The notes: generated by a model from the letters alone, not told the origin. 41,040 nt of DNA from Halioglobus sp. (GCA_028825045.1 JAPKAY010000032.1:1-41040); one strand, 5' to 3'. Shown: positions 1 to 8,384, counted from the stretch's first letter. Program-made: numbers and translations.

Positions 1-29
1 GCGCAAGGTTTAAGGCTAAGGAATTCTGC

Positions 30-55
30 GGCGGTGAGGGAGGGATTCGAACCCT
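30..55. repeat. Distal attachment-site repeat (tRNA-Ser 3' end copy)
   Basis: These 26 bp are identical to 40987-41012, the 3' end (T-arm and acceptor strand, without the CCA) of the tRNA-Ser gene at the right edge. No tRNA body follows: after the T-arm copy the sequence diverges at once. A detached tRNA 3' end about 41 kb from the real gene is the usual footprint of integrase-mediated insertion. Positions 1-29 would then be chromosome outside the island. Confidence 0.85.
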
Positions 56-80
56 GAACCATGCTATTTTGCGCCTCGCC

Positions 81-140
81 ATGCCTCCTAATGCCTTGTA
101 AATCAGAGAGTTAAAAAATGAGCCCGGCATTAGAGGGCAT
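81..140. repeat. Imperfect inverted repeat next to the attachment site
   Basis: Bases 81-95 and 126-140 are inverted copies matching at 13 of 15 positions, separated by 30 nt. The structure sits between the att repeat and the first double TGGTCCC box, so it may be part of the recombination region. It has no T-run typical of a terminator. Its role is unknown. Confidence 0.5.
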
Positions 141-174
141 CAGAAGGCGTGGAGATGGTCCCATGGTGGTCCCA
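140..174. repeat. 35-bp direct repeat, left copy, with double TGGTCCC box
   Basis: This 35-bp segment matches 916-950 at 32 of 35 positions. Its right part, 156-174, is TGGTCCCATGGTGGTCCCA: two TGGTCCC heptamers, 12-bp period. The same double box recurs at 932-950, 40755-40773 (one mismatch) and 40920-40938 (degenerate). Repeated short boxes at both ends of an integrase island suggest arm-type integrase-binding sites; that function is inferred. Confidence 0.7.
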
Positions 175-284
175 AATTCCAGACAGCTACGTCATGGCGA
201 TAGCTGACACAACCATTCTCGAGCAACGATCACTCGAATTGCGGCATGCTGTTGAGTGCCAAATTTTTGCTGACCTGCAGATCA

Positions 285-647
285 CTACTGATAAGCCTTA
301 TCCAGTTCAACGGCAAGTGCCGCCAACCGCTTATCCCGCGTCCAAATCTTTGCTGAACCGCCCAAAAACGTTGACGTAAGCAGGTGCGCATCTATATACC
401 CCAAACCGCGCCCCATCAATTGGTGCTGTTCAATAAAAAATAGAACTTCCTCATCTGTCGCCGCCGCCACCCTGGGTAGATCCGCCAGCAACGCTAGAAC
501 TTCCGTTCGATTCCCCAAATTACCACAGGCCAACTCACCGATGACGAATGGATGGGTTAGTGCTTGAGTACTGTCCAGCAGGTGCGCTAGCATCTTATCG
601 CCAGACCGTAGATGGTCAACCCAGACTGATGTATCGACTAAAATCAT
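285..647 (-). CDS. vapC: VapC-type toxin, PIN-domain ribonuclease
   Basis: This 120-aa protein has the size and layout of a VapC toxin, a metal-dependent RNase that cleaves specific RNAs unless bound by its antitoxin. It begins MILVDTSVWVDHL, the usual PIN start with the first acidic residue at D5. Further acidic residues fit the active site: E38 (in VIGELA), D86 (in YIDAHLL) and D105 (in TRDKRL). Its ATG overlaps the stop codon of the upstream antitoxin gene by 4 bp (ATGA), so the two are translationally coupled. The pair sits between 35-bp direct repeats near the island end. It could act as an addiction module for the island (inference). Confidence 0.9.
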   Translation of the reverse strand: MILVDTSVWVDHLRSGDKMLAHLLDSTQALTHPFVIGELACGNLGNRTEVLALLADLPRVAAATDEEVLFFIEQHQLMGRGLGYIDAHLLTSTFLGGSAKIWTRDKRLAALAVELDKAYQ

Positions 648-832
648 GTACGTCTGCGGGGCACAGACTTCAGTTCCGGATCAGTAGCGCCTAACTTCGC
701 TAGTCGACGCGCACTTTCACGCTCGATAAGAGCCTTGAGAGCTTCGCGCACCAGGGGCGCTTTTTCACTTACCCCAGTAATCCGCTGCGCCTCGGACATC
801 AAATGGTCGTCGATATTAACAGTGGTTCTCAT
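644..832 (-). CDS. vapB: VapB-type antitoxin
   Basis: This 62-aa protein starts MRTTVNIDDHLM, the ribbon-helix-helix-like N-terminus typical of antitoxins that pair with PIN toxins. Its C-terminal tail is charged and rich in Arg and Lys. A longer reading frame extends upstream to about 940. The ATG at 832 is preferred because AGGA lies just upstream and because family members start at this motif. It precedes and overlaps vapC by 4 bp, the standard antitoxin-first order. VapB proteins usually repress their own operon together with VapC; no operator was identified here. Confidence 0.85.
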   Translation of the reverse strand: MRTTVNIDDHLMSEAQRITGVSEKAPLVREALKALIERESARRLAKLGATDPELKSVPRRRT

Positions 833-915
833 AATTTCCTCTCCGACGTTGAAACAGTCATCGAATTGTACACTATTTGATGCCATTAATGATGCCCAAA
901 TTTCCAGCATGTGCG

Positions 916-950
916 TCAGAAGGCGTGAGGGTGGTCCCATGGTGGTCCCA
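916..950. repeat. 35-bp direct repeat, right copy, with double TGGTCCC box
   Basis: This is the second copy of the 140-174 repeat, with 32 of 35 positions identical and the differences clustered at positions 13, 14 and 16. It contains the double box at 932-950. Together the two copies bracket the vapBC pair as a module of roughly 0.78 kb. The IS91-type remnant begins immediately to the right. Confidence 0.7.
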
Positions 951-957
951 TGCGCGA

Positions 958-1230
958 CATGACTACAAATGCTACTTCGAGCGGCTGGTGGCGTTTTCCT
1001 GCAAGAAGCGCGGATTCTGCCCCAGCTCCGGCGCCCGCCGCATGGCCGAGACCGCAGCCCTGCTGGCCGATGAGGTGTTTCCCGATGTCCCGCTCCGCCA
1101 GTGGGTCATCAGCTTCCCCTTTCCCATTCGAACCTTGTTTGCCGCCCACCCCCAGGCCATGGGCAAGGTGCATGGCATCGTTTACCGGGCGATCTCCACT
1201 CACCTGATCCACAAGGCCAAGTCCAGATTC
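958..1230 (+). pseudogene. IS91-family transposase fragment
   Basis: The reading frame here gives a recognisable internal piece of an IS91-type (Y2/HUH) transposase: LVAFSCKKRGFCPSSGARRM, then RQWVISFPFPIRTLFA and GKVHGIVYRAI. In intact members the first stretch is a zinc-binding region reading CPSCG; here one Cys is Ser. Similarity fades after about 1215, and no flanking transposase domains or terminal sequences are visible. The fragment begins right after the 916-950 repeat. It is a degraded mobile-element relic in the island's left boundary zone, not an active gene. Confidence 0.7.
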
Positions 1231-1310
1231 GGCCCCCCTTGCGCTCCCTGCGCTACCCGAAGAAACGGAGGCGAGATATTTTGGTTGCAGGCGGCGTATG
1301 TCACTGCGAC

Positions 1311-1967
1311 TTATTTCAGGCCGTTTGCCATGCCAGCAAAATAGGTCTGCTTAATCGTCTTGAATATTCCCGCCTCCTTAGTGGCGAGGCTGGCGGCGAG
1401 TTCTTTAGCCGCGTCCAGCAGGTATTCCATGGGTGCCTTAGCATCGGCAAAGCCAGCGGCAATAGCCTCGTCAGCCGCATAGCGTTTGCCGGTCAGTATC
1501 GCATCTCTGGCAGTTGCCGGTGGCACCTTGCCCCGCAGAATTTCCATCATCGCATCGGGTAGAGCTACCCCGACATCTACTTCGGAGATGCAAATCCAGC
1601 CTCGGTCTTCGCGCATAATCCGGTAGTCGCAGGACATGGCCACAAAAGCGCCGCCAGCAAATGCGTGACCATTGAGTGCCGCGACAGTCGGCATTGGCAG
1701 AAGCAGCATGCGGCGATGGATCTCCCTCATCTTACGACCGAACTCTTCGCTATCCGGCTGATCAAGATCCATCACCGTCTCCAAGTCCAGGCCGTTACAG
1801 AAAAACTTATCCTCGCCAATCAAAACCAAAGCGGCCCCCGCTGCGCAATCGTTCTCTACTATATCTAGAATCTCCAACATCCGATCCTGCCACTGTGGCG
1901 AAATCATGTTCTCTTTGTTATTCATAGTGGCGACGTGAATGTTGCCGTCTTTTTCGAGCTCAATCAT
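1311..1967 (-). CDS. Enoyl-CoA hydratase/isomerase family, Delta3-Delta2-enoyl-CoA isomerase-like
   Basis: This 218-aa protein has the crotonase fold, which stabilises acyl-CoA enolates. The first oxyanion-hole segment is FFCNGLDLE (about 56-64) and the second is NGHAFAGGAFVAMSCDYRIM (about 99-118). The following DRGWICISEVDVGVALPD resembles eukaryotic and plant monofunctional Delta3-Delta2-enoyl-CoA isomerases, which move a double bond into the 2-position for beta-oxidation. This is family knowledge, not a search result. The ATG at 1967 is chosen over a GTG at 1988 because AGGAG lies 7 nt upstream. It is the last gene of a minus-strand operon (GST, ACAD, FadD, SDR, isomerase) and lies 66 nt after the SDR. 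Double-bond migration fits an unsaturated acyl substrate. Confidence 0.8.
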   Translation of the reverse strand: MIELEKDGNIHVATMNNKENMISPQWQDRMLEILDIVENDCAAGAALVLIGEDKFFCNGLDLETVMDLDQPDSEEFGRKMREIHRRMLLLPMPTVAALNGHAFAGGAFVAMSCDYRIMREDRGWICISEVDVGVALPDAMMEILRGKVPPATARDAILTGKRYAADEAIAAGFADAKAPMEYLLDAAKELAASLATKEAGIFKTIKQTYFAGMANGLK

Positions 1968-2033
1968 TAGCCTGCTCCTGTAGATCACTGCCCCGCCCGC
2001 TGGCGGAACGACACTAAATAGAGGTTCTACCCA

Positions 2034-2801
2034 TCAGACGCTGGTGACACCACCATCGACGACAATGCTTTGTCCCGTAATGAAGTTGCCTGCCGGTGCG
2101 GCGAGAAATACCGCGGCACCGGCTACTTCTTCCGGCAGTCCGATCCGCTTCAAGGGCGCTGTTGCTGTGACAAGTTCCAGATTTTTTGGGTCCTCCCAAA
2201 GGGCGCGGGCAAAATCTGTTTTGATCAGGCCTGGCGCAATACAATTCACACGGACATTATCCACCCCAAATTCCGCTGCCAGGTTACGCGCGAGCTGGAA
2301 ATCAGCCGCTTTGGATATGTTATAGGCACCAATTGTTGTGCTGCCTATCATGCCGCCAATGGAGGACACGATGATGATGGCACCCTCTTTACGATTGCGC
2401 ATACCCGGGGCAACCTGTTGTACAAGCCAGTGATTGGAAATTATATTGTTCGACAGAATCTTCTCGAATTGTTCGTCGGCGATGCCCTCCATCGGGCCAT
2501 AGTAAGGATTACTGGCTGCATTGCAGACCAGAATATCCACCTCACCAAGCTGTTCATTTGTCGTTTTCACCAGACGCTGCAAATCTTCCTTGGAGGAGAT
2601 ACTGGCAGCTACCGCAATGGCGGTACCTTCACCATGTTCCGCATTAATTGCATTGGCAACTTCTTCGCAGGCCGGTGCCTTGCGCGAGGAAATAACAACC
2701 CTGGCACCGTGCGCAGCCATCTGCTGTGCAATGGATTTACCAATCCCGCGCGAGGACCCGGTTATCAAGGCGACCTTGCCGGACAAATCAAAAAGGTTCA
2801 T
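2034..2801 (-). CDS. Short-chain dehydrogenase/reductase (classical SDR)
   Basis: This 255-aa protein is a full-length classical SDR. It has the nucleotide-binding TGSSRGIG (14-21), CNAAS in place of NNAG (93-97), and the catalytic Ser in VSS (about 147) with Y160 and K164 of YNISK. Its size and C-terminal end (GQSIVVDGGVTSV) match the FabG-like branch that oxidises or reduces hydroxyacyl groups with NAD(P). It sits 29 nt after the acyl-CoA synthetase and upstream of the enoyl-CoA isomerase. A role as a hydroxyacyl-CoA dehydrogenase is therefore likely but inferred. GGAGA precedes the ATG. It is not closely related to the other intact SDR in the island at 32914-33780. Confidence 0.85.
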   Translation of the reverse strand: MNLFDLSGKVALITGSSRGIGKSIAQQMAAHGARVVISSRKAPACEEVANAINAEHGEGTAIAVAASISSKEDLQRLVKTTNEQLGEVDILVCNAASNPYYGPMEGIADEQFEKILSNNIISNHWLVQQVAPGMRNRKEGAIIIVSSIGGMIGSTTIGAYNISKAADFQLARNLAAEFGVDNVRVNCIAPGLIKTDFARALWEDPKNLELVTATAPLKRIGLPEEVAGAAVFLAAPAGNFITGQSIVVDGGVTSV

Positions 2802-2830
2802 ATAATGTCTCCGTTAACAATATTTGATCA

Positions 2831-4684
2831 TCAGTAACCCGACGTGCCCGTCATCAATAGCTGATAAAAAGCCGTATCCAGCAATTCGTAACTGGCGCTG
2901 CGCGGTTTACGGACATAGATCGTATCTCCATTCACCTTGTCCGGGTGATAGGCCTCTTCACGCAGGTGTGTTTTTTGCAGTTTGAACGTTGTCGTGGTCG
3001 TTACATTGCGCAGAACGCGGATAAACACCGGCTGAGCGTAGCCGGGCAGTTCCCGTTCCACCAGAGTCTGGAATGCATTGAGGTCCAGCGCCGCTCCCGC
3101 GTTGCTCCCACCCTCCAACTGAAAAGCTACCATGCCCGCCCGTCCTTCAACACCGGGCACTTCCACGCCGTAAACATTTGCCATGGTAATCTGGGGATGG
3201 GCGTTGAGTACTTCGGCCACTTCGTTGGTAGACACATTCTCGGCTCGCCAGCGAAAGGTATCGCCGGTGCGATCTACAAACTGGAAATGTTTCAGCCCCA
3301 GGGCAAAACCGACATCGACCTGGCGCACCAGGTCGCCGCTGTTGAACCAGCGGTCGCCATCGGTCAGTGCATTTTCTACGATCTTACTGGCCGTGGCCTC
3401 GGGGTTGGTATAGCCATCGAACTCGCTTTTGGGCGTGATCTTACCCAGCAATAGACCCGGCTCCCCCAGCGACACTTCGACGCAGCGTCCCTTGCTGTCT
3501 CGAACAATAGTGTTGCTCTCCAGATCGTATTGCACCAGGGCGACTGGGCTCAGTGCAGCACCAATCGTGTTGTCTTTATTCAGCAAATTAAAGAACGAGA
3601 TATTTCCCTCGCTGGCGCCGTATAGCTCGCAAATGCGCTGCACGCCAAAACGGCCCCTGAACTTATCCCACACATCCGGCCGCAGACCATTGCCCATCAT
3701 TTTTATCAATGGGTTGTTTTTTTCGGCCTCACTTTCCGGCTGATCCGCCAGGTAGCGGCACAGTTCGCCCACGTAGACGAAACAATTTGTTTCGTATTGC
3801 TGCACCTCACGCCAAAAGTTCGAGGCAGAAAAATTGCGCCGCAAAAAAATCGAGGCGCCATTTGCGATAAAGCTAACAAACCCAGGCAGCATGCCCGTGG
3901 AGTGGTAAAGCGGTAGACAGAGGTACAGCCGATCCGTGGGCTTAACATGAAAAGTAATCTTGCTCACCAGTCGAGCTGTCACCACATATTTGAAGTGAGG
4001 CTGTACCGATGCCTTGGGCAGACCAGTAGTACCGGAGGTAAAGACATACATCCCTGTCTCAGCGGCCGTTATCTCGCGCGTTACCGACAGATTGCCTTTT
4101 GGCATGGCCGCCATCGCCGGAGCAATATCTTCGGCCCAGTCCGGGCAGAAAAAGTCATCCGCATGCTCGCCCACCTCGGGCACCCAGAAGTAGTCACGAC
4201 CTGGCTCCAAATTCAGCCCCTGTGCGAGTTCAGGCATAACCTCGGCCAATACGCCTGTTCGCTCGGCACCCACAATACATTTTTTGGCGCCGGTCTCTTT
4301 AAGACAGTGCACCAGGGCATTGCCGTTAAGGCTGTTGTTGATAAGACTGCCCGGCGCACCCAATTTGGCCAGTGCCAGCACAGCGAGAACGAATTCGGCA
4401 CGATTTTCCATCAGCACCGCCACGCAATCACCCCGCTTGATGCCGCGCGATTGCAGCAGATGTGCCAGTTGGTTAACCTCGGCGTTGAACTCGCTGTAGG
4501 TCCATTGACGACCCTCAAATAGCAGCATTATATTTTTTGGATAACGGACCACCGAATCTTCGAATACAGTACCCAGTGATGCCCTGTCTTCCTTTTTGGG
4601 CTTCTTGCCAGCTAGCACCGGTACGATCGGTGCGAACTCTTTCAGAACCCTGATCACCTCGCGGGACTTAGCGATCACACCCAT
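2831..4684 (-). CDS. Long-chain acyl-CoA synthetase (FadD6/FATP-like)
   Basis: This 617-aa protein belongs to the adenylate-forming family and would activate a carboxylic acid to its CoA thioester with ATP. The AMP-binding signature YVFTSGTTGLPKAS is at 213-226. It is followed by YHSTGMLPGF and a YGASEGNISF adenine-pocket motif, and the hinge region has WFNSGDLVR and VDRTGDTFRWRAENV. The latter phrasing is typical of the very-long-chain/FATP (SLC27-like) branch, so a bulky or long-chain acid is plausible. The start codon lies 1 nt after the acyl-CoA dehydrogenase stop, so the two are tightly coupled. It probably supplies the CoA ester to the ACAD, SDR and isomerase of the same operon. Confidence 0.88.
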   Translation of the reverse strand: MGVIAKSREVIRVLKEFAPIVPVLAGKKPKKEDRASLGTVFEDSVVRYPKNIMLLFEGRQWTYSEFNAEVNQLAHLLQSRGIKRGDCVAVLMENRAEFVLAVLALAKLGAPGSLINNSLNGNALVHCLKETGAKKCIVGAERTGVLAEVMPELAQGLNLEPGRDYFWVPEVGEHADDFFCPDWAEDIAPAMAAMPKGNLSVTREITAAETGMYVFTSGTTGLPKASVQPHFKYVVTARLVSKITFHVKPTDRLYLCLPLYHSTGMLPGFVSFIANGASIFLRRNFSASNFWREVQQYETNCFVYVGELCRYLADQPESEAEKNNPLIKMMGNGLRPDVWDKFRGRFGVQRICELYGASEGNISFFNLLNKDNTIGAALSPVALVQYDLESNTIVRDSKGRCVEVSLGEPGLLLGKITPKSEFDGYTNPEATASKIVENALTDGDRWFNSGDLVRQVDVGFALGLKHFQFVDRTGDTFRWRAENVSTNEVAEVLNAHPQITMANVYGVEVPGVEGRAGMVAFQLEGGSNAGAALDLNAFQTLVERELPGYAQPVFIRVLRNVTTTTTFKLQKTHLREEAYHPDKVNGDTIYVRKPRSASYELLDTAFYQLLMTGTSGY

Positions 4685-4685
4685 A

Positions 4686-5900
4686 TCAGCTGGCCAGTTC
4701 CTGCATTGTCAACTTGGCCAACTGCGACATGTGCACCTCGTCGGGGCCATCGGCAATGCGGCAGATTCGGGCACTGGTGAAGACCTCGGGTATCAAAGTG
4801 TCCTGACAGACACCCATGCCGCCAAACACCTGCATGGCGCGATCCGCCACCTGTTGCGCCATGTTTGGTGCAACGATCTTAACCATGCTGATGTAGGGCT
4901 TCGCCGCTTCAACACCCTCGGTGTCCATCAAGTGGGCGGCCTGCATGGTCAGCAGCCTAGCCTGCTCGATATCACAACGGCAGCGGGCAATCTCGTGCTG
5001 AACACTGGTTTTCTTCTTTAATTTCTCGCCGAAGGCCACACGTTCATCAGCGCGGGCGCACATTAATTCCAGGCAGCGCTGTGCGCTCCCCACCAGCGAC
5101 ATTGCATACTGAAAGCGGCCGGGGCCGAGGCGACCTTGGGCAATTTCAAAGCCGCAGCCCTCACCCTTGATCATATTGCTCGCTGGTACGCGCACGTTTT
5201 CGAACAGTAGCTCCGCTTCACCGCCGGGCGAATGCAAGTTGCCGAAGACGCGAAGCGGCCTGACCAGTGTTATCCCTGCCGTGTCACGGGGCACCAAAAT
5301 GGTAGAGTGCTGGCTATGGCGAGGATTTTCCGGGTTGGACTTGCCCATTACCAGCATGATCTTACAGCGAGGGTTAACGGCTCCGGTGGTCCACCACTTG
5401 CGGCCGTTGAGCACATACTCATCGCCATCGCGCTTGATCTCCAGCTCCATGTTGGTGGCATCACTGGATGCCACCTGGGGCTCTGTCATGGCATAAGCAC
5501 TGCGAATTTCTCCCGCCAGCAGAGGTTCAAGCCACTGCTCCTGCTGCTGGGCTGTGCCGTACTTGGCCAGCACTTCCATGTTGCCTCGGTCTGGCGCGTT
5601 GCAGTTAAATACCGGTTGCGCCCACATCACCTTGCTCATAGTTTCAAACAGCGGCGCAATCTCTACGTTGGTTAAGCCAGGACTCCAGGGCTGATACTCA
5701 TAGGGCAGGAATAAATTCCACAGGCCCTCGGCCTTTGCCAGATCACGCAGTTCGTCAAACCAGGGCGGCGTTAGCCAAAGATTGTTCTGGTCCAGGCACC
5801 ATTCAGCATAGTCGTGTTCACGGGGATAAATATGTTTTTGCATAAACGCTTCAAGTTGCGCGTTTAATACCTGTGATTTTTCGCTAATTTCAAAACCCAT
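4686..5900 (-). CDS. Acyl-CoA dehydrogenase, ACAD10/11-like branch
   Basis: This 404-aa protein is a complete flavin acyl-CoA dehydrogenase. The N-terminal helical domain includes the WFDELRDLAKAEGLWNLFLP stretch. The middle domain has YAMTEPQVASSDATNM and GRKWWTTGA, and the C-terminal helical domain ends with RIADGPDEVHMSQLAKL. These phrasings are characteristic of bacterial relatives of ACAD10/ACAD11. In those mammalian proteins the dehydrogenase domain is fused to an APH-type kinase domain that acts on 4-hydroxyacyl-CoA. Here the kinase-like partner could be the separate gene at 35909-36958 (inference). The next gene, an acyl-CoA synthetase, starts 1 nt after its stop. A GST gene lies 89 nt upstream in the same direction. 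Confidence 0.88.
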   Translation of the reverse strand: MGFEISEKSQVLNAQLEAFMQKHIYPREHDYAEWCLDQNNLWLTPPWFDELRDLAKAEGLWNLFLPYEYQPWSPGLTNVEIAPLFETMSKVMWAQPVFNCNAPDRGNMEVLAKYGTAQQQEQWLEPLLAGEIRSAYAMTEPQVASSDATNMELEIKRDGDEYVLNGRKWWTTGAVNPRCKIMLVMGKSNPENPRHSQHSTILVPRDTAGITLVRPLRVFGNLHSPGGEAELLFENVRVPASNMIKGEGCGFEIAQGRLGPGRFQYAMSLVGSAQRCLELMCARADERVAFGEKLKKKTSVQHEIARCRCDIEQARLLTMQAAHLMDTEGVEAAKPYISMVKIVAPNMAQQVADRAMQVFGGMGVCQDTLIPEVFTSARICRIADGPDEVHMSQLAKLTMQELAS

Positions 5901-5989
5901 CGCTTAGTCTCCTGACTGTCACTGTTTACGTATTGAAAAATACTGGATCCAGCGGCAACTACCGCGGCTGGAAGATATTTATTTGTCTG

Positions 5990-7036
5990 TTACACATTAC
6001 CCAGTAGCAGAGCTTCGCATCCGGTGCCAGCGAGAATTCGATCGACACGCGCACGGTCCTCAACGCTTAATACCCGGTACTGCTCGTTAATCCACATCAG
6101 GCATTTCGCTTGGTAAGGGAAGGTCTGTTGCGTCCAACGCGCACCATCAATCTCGGCTTCCCAGGTTTTCTCTCCCGCCTTAACAGCCCGGCTATTTGCC
6201 AACAGCGCAGGGACATACACCCTGCCCGCCTCACTCAAAATAGCGCCCAGCGTCTCCGGCATGTCATCGGGATTATTCCAATCGCCGTCACCCGGTTCTA
6301 AACCACTGAGCTCTTCCATCAGCGAGGTCCACGCAACGGTACGCGGCGATAGTTTGTGGGCGATCGCCCTCGGCGTTGGGTCAAAGCCGACCAACTGAGT
6401 CAGTTGGCCGAACATGGCAAAATCACCCGCACCGGGCCGGTTGCCCAGCATAAAGGGCTGGGTCTGCAGATGAGCCTCCATTGCCTTCAGATAGCGCCGG
6501 TAGCTGGCGTCAATAATCGGGGCGGTCGTTTCGTTAGAGCCCACCACATACAGGCGGCTGATCTGACGCTCGGGGAGCATCTTCTTCAGTTGCTCGTGTT
6601 CTTCGGATGGCAAATTGACACGAAAGTGTAGTGGTAACAAAGTGCCGGCATTATCAGCGTCGGCTTGTGCATGCCAGCGATAATGAAACATATACTTGGT
6701 GACCCACTCGTCACCAAAATCCTCCAGCAAATAATCGATAAACGCCAGAGCAGGGTCAACTGGGAGAACTGAGCGCTCTAAACTCATGCCTTCCAGGCGT
6801 CTTATAATCGGCGAGGAATCAGTCACGGCTTTCAAATCGCCATTGGTATCTGGCAACACGAAAACTGGCAGTAGTACCGGTCTTGGCATCTCTAGTCCCA
6901 AAGTGGGAAGTACTAACTCCGGCTGCCCCCAGATCATTTTGTGTGGGATTCTGCGATAGCGCAGCAGGGAAAGCATTTTACGGGTATAGGGCGAGCCGAC
7001 CACGCCAATCAACTGTATGTTCGCTGTTTCTGTCAT
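5990..7036 (-). CDS. Glutathione S-transferase family protein, long form (GST-1)
   Basis: This 348-aa protein has an N-terminal thioredoxin-like GST domain with GVVGSPYTRKM (11-21), LLPVFVLP and TDSSPIIRRLE, the last two matching the cis-Pro and glutathione-contact regions. An all-helical C-terminal domain carries FMLGNRPGAGDFAMFG. It is much longer than a canonical GST (about 200-220 aa) because of an extended C-terminal part. The ATG at 7036 is chosen over one at 7099 because the paralogue at 33895-34935 aligns from this Met. It is the first gene of the ACAD-FadD-SDR-isomerase operon and lies about 110 nt downstream of a palindromic operator. The activity is unknown: conjugation, isomerisation or glutathione-dependent cleavage. 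Confidence 0.85.
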   Translation of the reverse strand: MTETANIQLIGVVGSPYTRKMLSLLRYRRIPHKMIWGQPELVLPTLGLEMPRPVLLPVFVLPDTNGDLKAVTDSSPIIRRLEGMSLERSVLPVDPALAFIDYLLEDFGDEWVTKYMFHYRWHAQADADNAGTLLPLHFRVNLPSEEHEQLKKMLPERQISRLYVVGSNETTAPIIDASYRRYLKAMEAHLQTQPFMLGNRPGAGDFAMFGQLTQLVGFDPTPRAIAHKLSPRTVAWTSLMEELSGLEPGDGDWNNPDDMPETLGAILSEAGRVYVPALLANSRAVKAGEKTWEAEIDGARWTQQTFPYQAKCLMWINEQYRVLSVEDRARVDRILAGTGCEALLLGNV

Positions 7037-7144
7037 GTCCCTGGTTCCTATAATACGTATTCGGTTTGTGCTGGCTGGCATATCAAGCGTTTGCCCCATG
7101 CCTCTAATTAGAAGGCAGAGAATGACTCCAGCATCAAATTATAA

Positions 7145-7161
7145 TAGCATATGAACTGCTA
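7145..7161. promoter_or_regulatory. Island operator site 1: TAGCATATGAACTGCTA
   Basis: This is a TAGCA-N7-TGCTA palindrome with perfect half-sites. It lies about 110 nt upstream of the GST-1 operon. On the minus strand a TTGACA (7167-7172) precedes it and TGCTATTAT overlaps its far half, so it would sit inside the promoter. The same palindrome recurs before most units of the island. Confidence 0.75.
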
Positions 7162-7466
7162 TAATATGTCAAGGCCGTCAGCTTTGAAAGAAAAGAATGT
7201 GTATGAAACTGAAATGCGCAGTAAATCACCGGGCGATTAGCCACGATCGCCGAGCTGCGCGATCGTGGCTCCGCGATGCCACGATCACTCAATCCACAGT
7301 CGAAATTGAATGAAAATAGAGGGCTAGATTATGGCCGTCACCGTTGCAATCTCATCGAGAAAATCGAGCGCGGCTAGCAGCTCGCGTAGAAGTATCTGCA
7401 ACGCCCCGGGCTGACGCAGTGACGGTCACACTATTTGCCCTTTCAAACCACCTGCCGCTTCGCACC
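7162..7466. other. Intergenic region with a 12-bp-stem hairpin
   Basis: No gene is apparent between the GST-1 promoter and the end of the YghU-type gene. The main structure is a perfect 12-bp inverted repeat, AGCCACGATCGC (7239-7250) and GCGATCGTGGCT (7259-7270), with an 8-nt loop. A third partial copy, GCCACGATC, is at 7278-7286. There is no T-run on either strand, so a classical intrinsic terminator is unlikely. A second pair of short inverted segments (7333-7348 with 7398-7428) lies closer to the gene end. The function is unknown; a protein-binding palindrome or a Rho-type boundary is possible. Confidence 0.5.
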
Positions 7467-8384
7467 TCAATTCGGTGGTTGTGTATTCTCGCTAGCGGTC
7501 TGCTCTTCCTCTGGCGGGTCCGGGTCCAGTATGTCCTGGGTGCGCAGTTCGAAGTCGCTGGCGTCGTGCCGCTCCAGTAGCTGTTTGGATTTGCTTCCAA
7601 AGGGACGATTGACCATCGCTCCTCGCTGTACCGCTGGCCTCTGGCGCAACTCCTCAACGTAGCGGGCGAGATTAGTATACGTATGGGTTTCCAGGAACTC
7701 TGCCGCGCTGTAAGCATGTCCGCGCATCACCGCGCCATACCACGGGTAGATGGCCATGTCCGCTATGGTGTACTCATCGCCACACATGTATCTGCGATTC
7801 GCCAGGTTCTTGTCCAGTAGGTCCAGTTGCCGCTTTACTTCCATGGTATAGCGATCGATAGCGTACTCGATCTTGACTGGCGCATATGCGTAAAAGTGGC
7901 CAAAACCACCACCAAGAAGCGGGGTAGCACCCATCTGCCAGAACAGCCAGTTCAGACACTCTGTTCTGCCGGCGTGATCAGCGGGTATGAACTCACTGAA
8001 CTTGTCCGCCAGGTAGAGCAGGATGGAGCCGGATTCAAACACCCTGATGGGCACATCATCGCTGTGATCGACCATGGCGGGAATCTTTGAATTGGGATTG
8101 GCAGTCACGAAACCGCTGCCGAACTGGGATCCATCGCCAATATTAATCAACCACGCGTCATATTCGGCTCCGCAGTGGCCCCTGGCGAGCAGCTCTTCCA
8201 ACATAGTGGTTACTTTCATGCCATTGGGAGTAGCCAAAGAGTACAGCTGCAAAGGGTGCTTGCCTACCGGCAGATCCTTTTCCTGTTGCGCACCGGCGGT
8301 GGGACGATTGATGTTGGCAAAGGCCTGATTGTTGTCGGGATTCCACCGCCATACGCTCGGGGGCTCATAGGCGTCGCTAGTCAT
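7467..8384 (-). CDS. yghU: YghU-type glutathione S-transferase / disulfide-bond oxidoreductase (GST-2)
   Basis: This 305-aa protein follows E. coli YghU closely from memory. It has FANINRPTAG near the N-terminus, then LPVGKHPLQLYSLATPNG, EYDAWLINIGDGSQF, NPNSKIPAMVDH and RVFESGSILLYLADKF. The C-terminal domain has GGGFGHFYAYAPVKIEYAI and a LERHDASDFE ending. YghU is a Nu-class GST with strong glutathione-disulfide reductase activity that binds two glutathiones. The ATG at 8384 is chosen for GGAG 8 nt upstream and for agreement with YghU; the frame stays open to 8579. The tail after LERHDASDFE is acidic and longer than in E. coli. It is transcribed away from the membrane-protein gene at 8541, with an operator site between them. 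Confidence 0.92.
   Translation of the reverse strand: MTSDAYEPPSVWRWNPDNNQAFANINRPTAGAQQEKDLPVGKHPLQLYSLATPNGMKVTTMLEELLARGHCGAEYDAWLINIGDGSQFGSGFVTANPNSKIPAMVDHSDDVPIRVFESGSILLYLADKFSEFIPADHAGRTECLNWLFWQMGATPLLGGGFGHFYAYAPVKIEYAIDRYTMEVKRQLDLLDKNLANRRYMCGDEYTIADMAIYPWYGAVMRGHAYSAAEFLETHTYTNLARYVEELRQRPAVQRGAMVNRPFGSKSKQLLERHDASDFELRTQDILDPDPPEEEQTASENTQPPN

Noticed and set aside
149..379. 76-aa open frame over the left double box and the vapC 3' end
   Set aside because: It reads through the repeated TGGTCCC DNA and is antisense to vapC; no family resemblance.
2070..2837. 255-aa plus-strand frame over the SDR gene
   Set aside because: Antisense shadow; the minus strand carries all SDR motifs.
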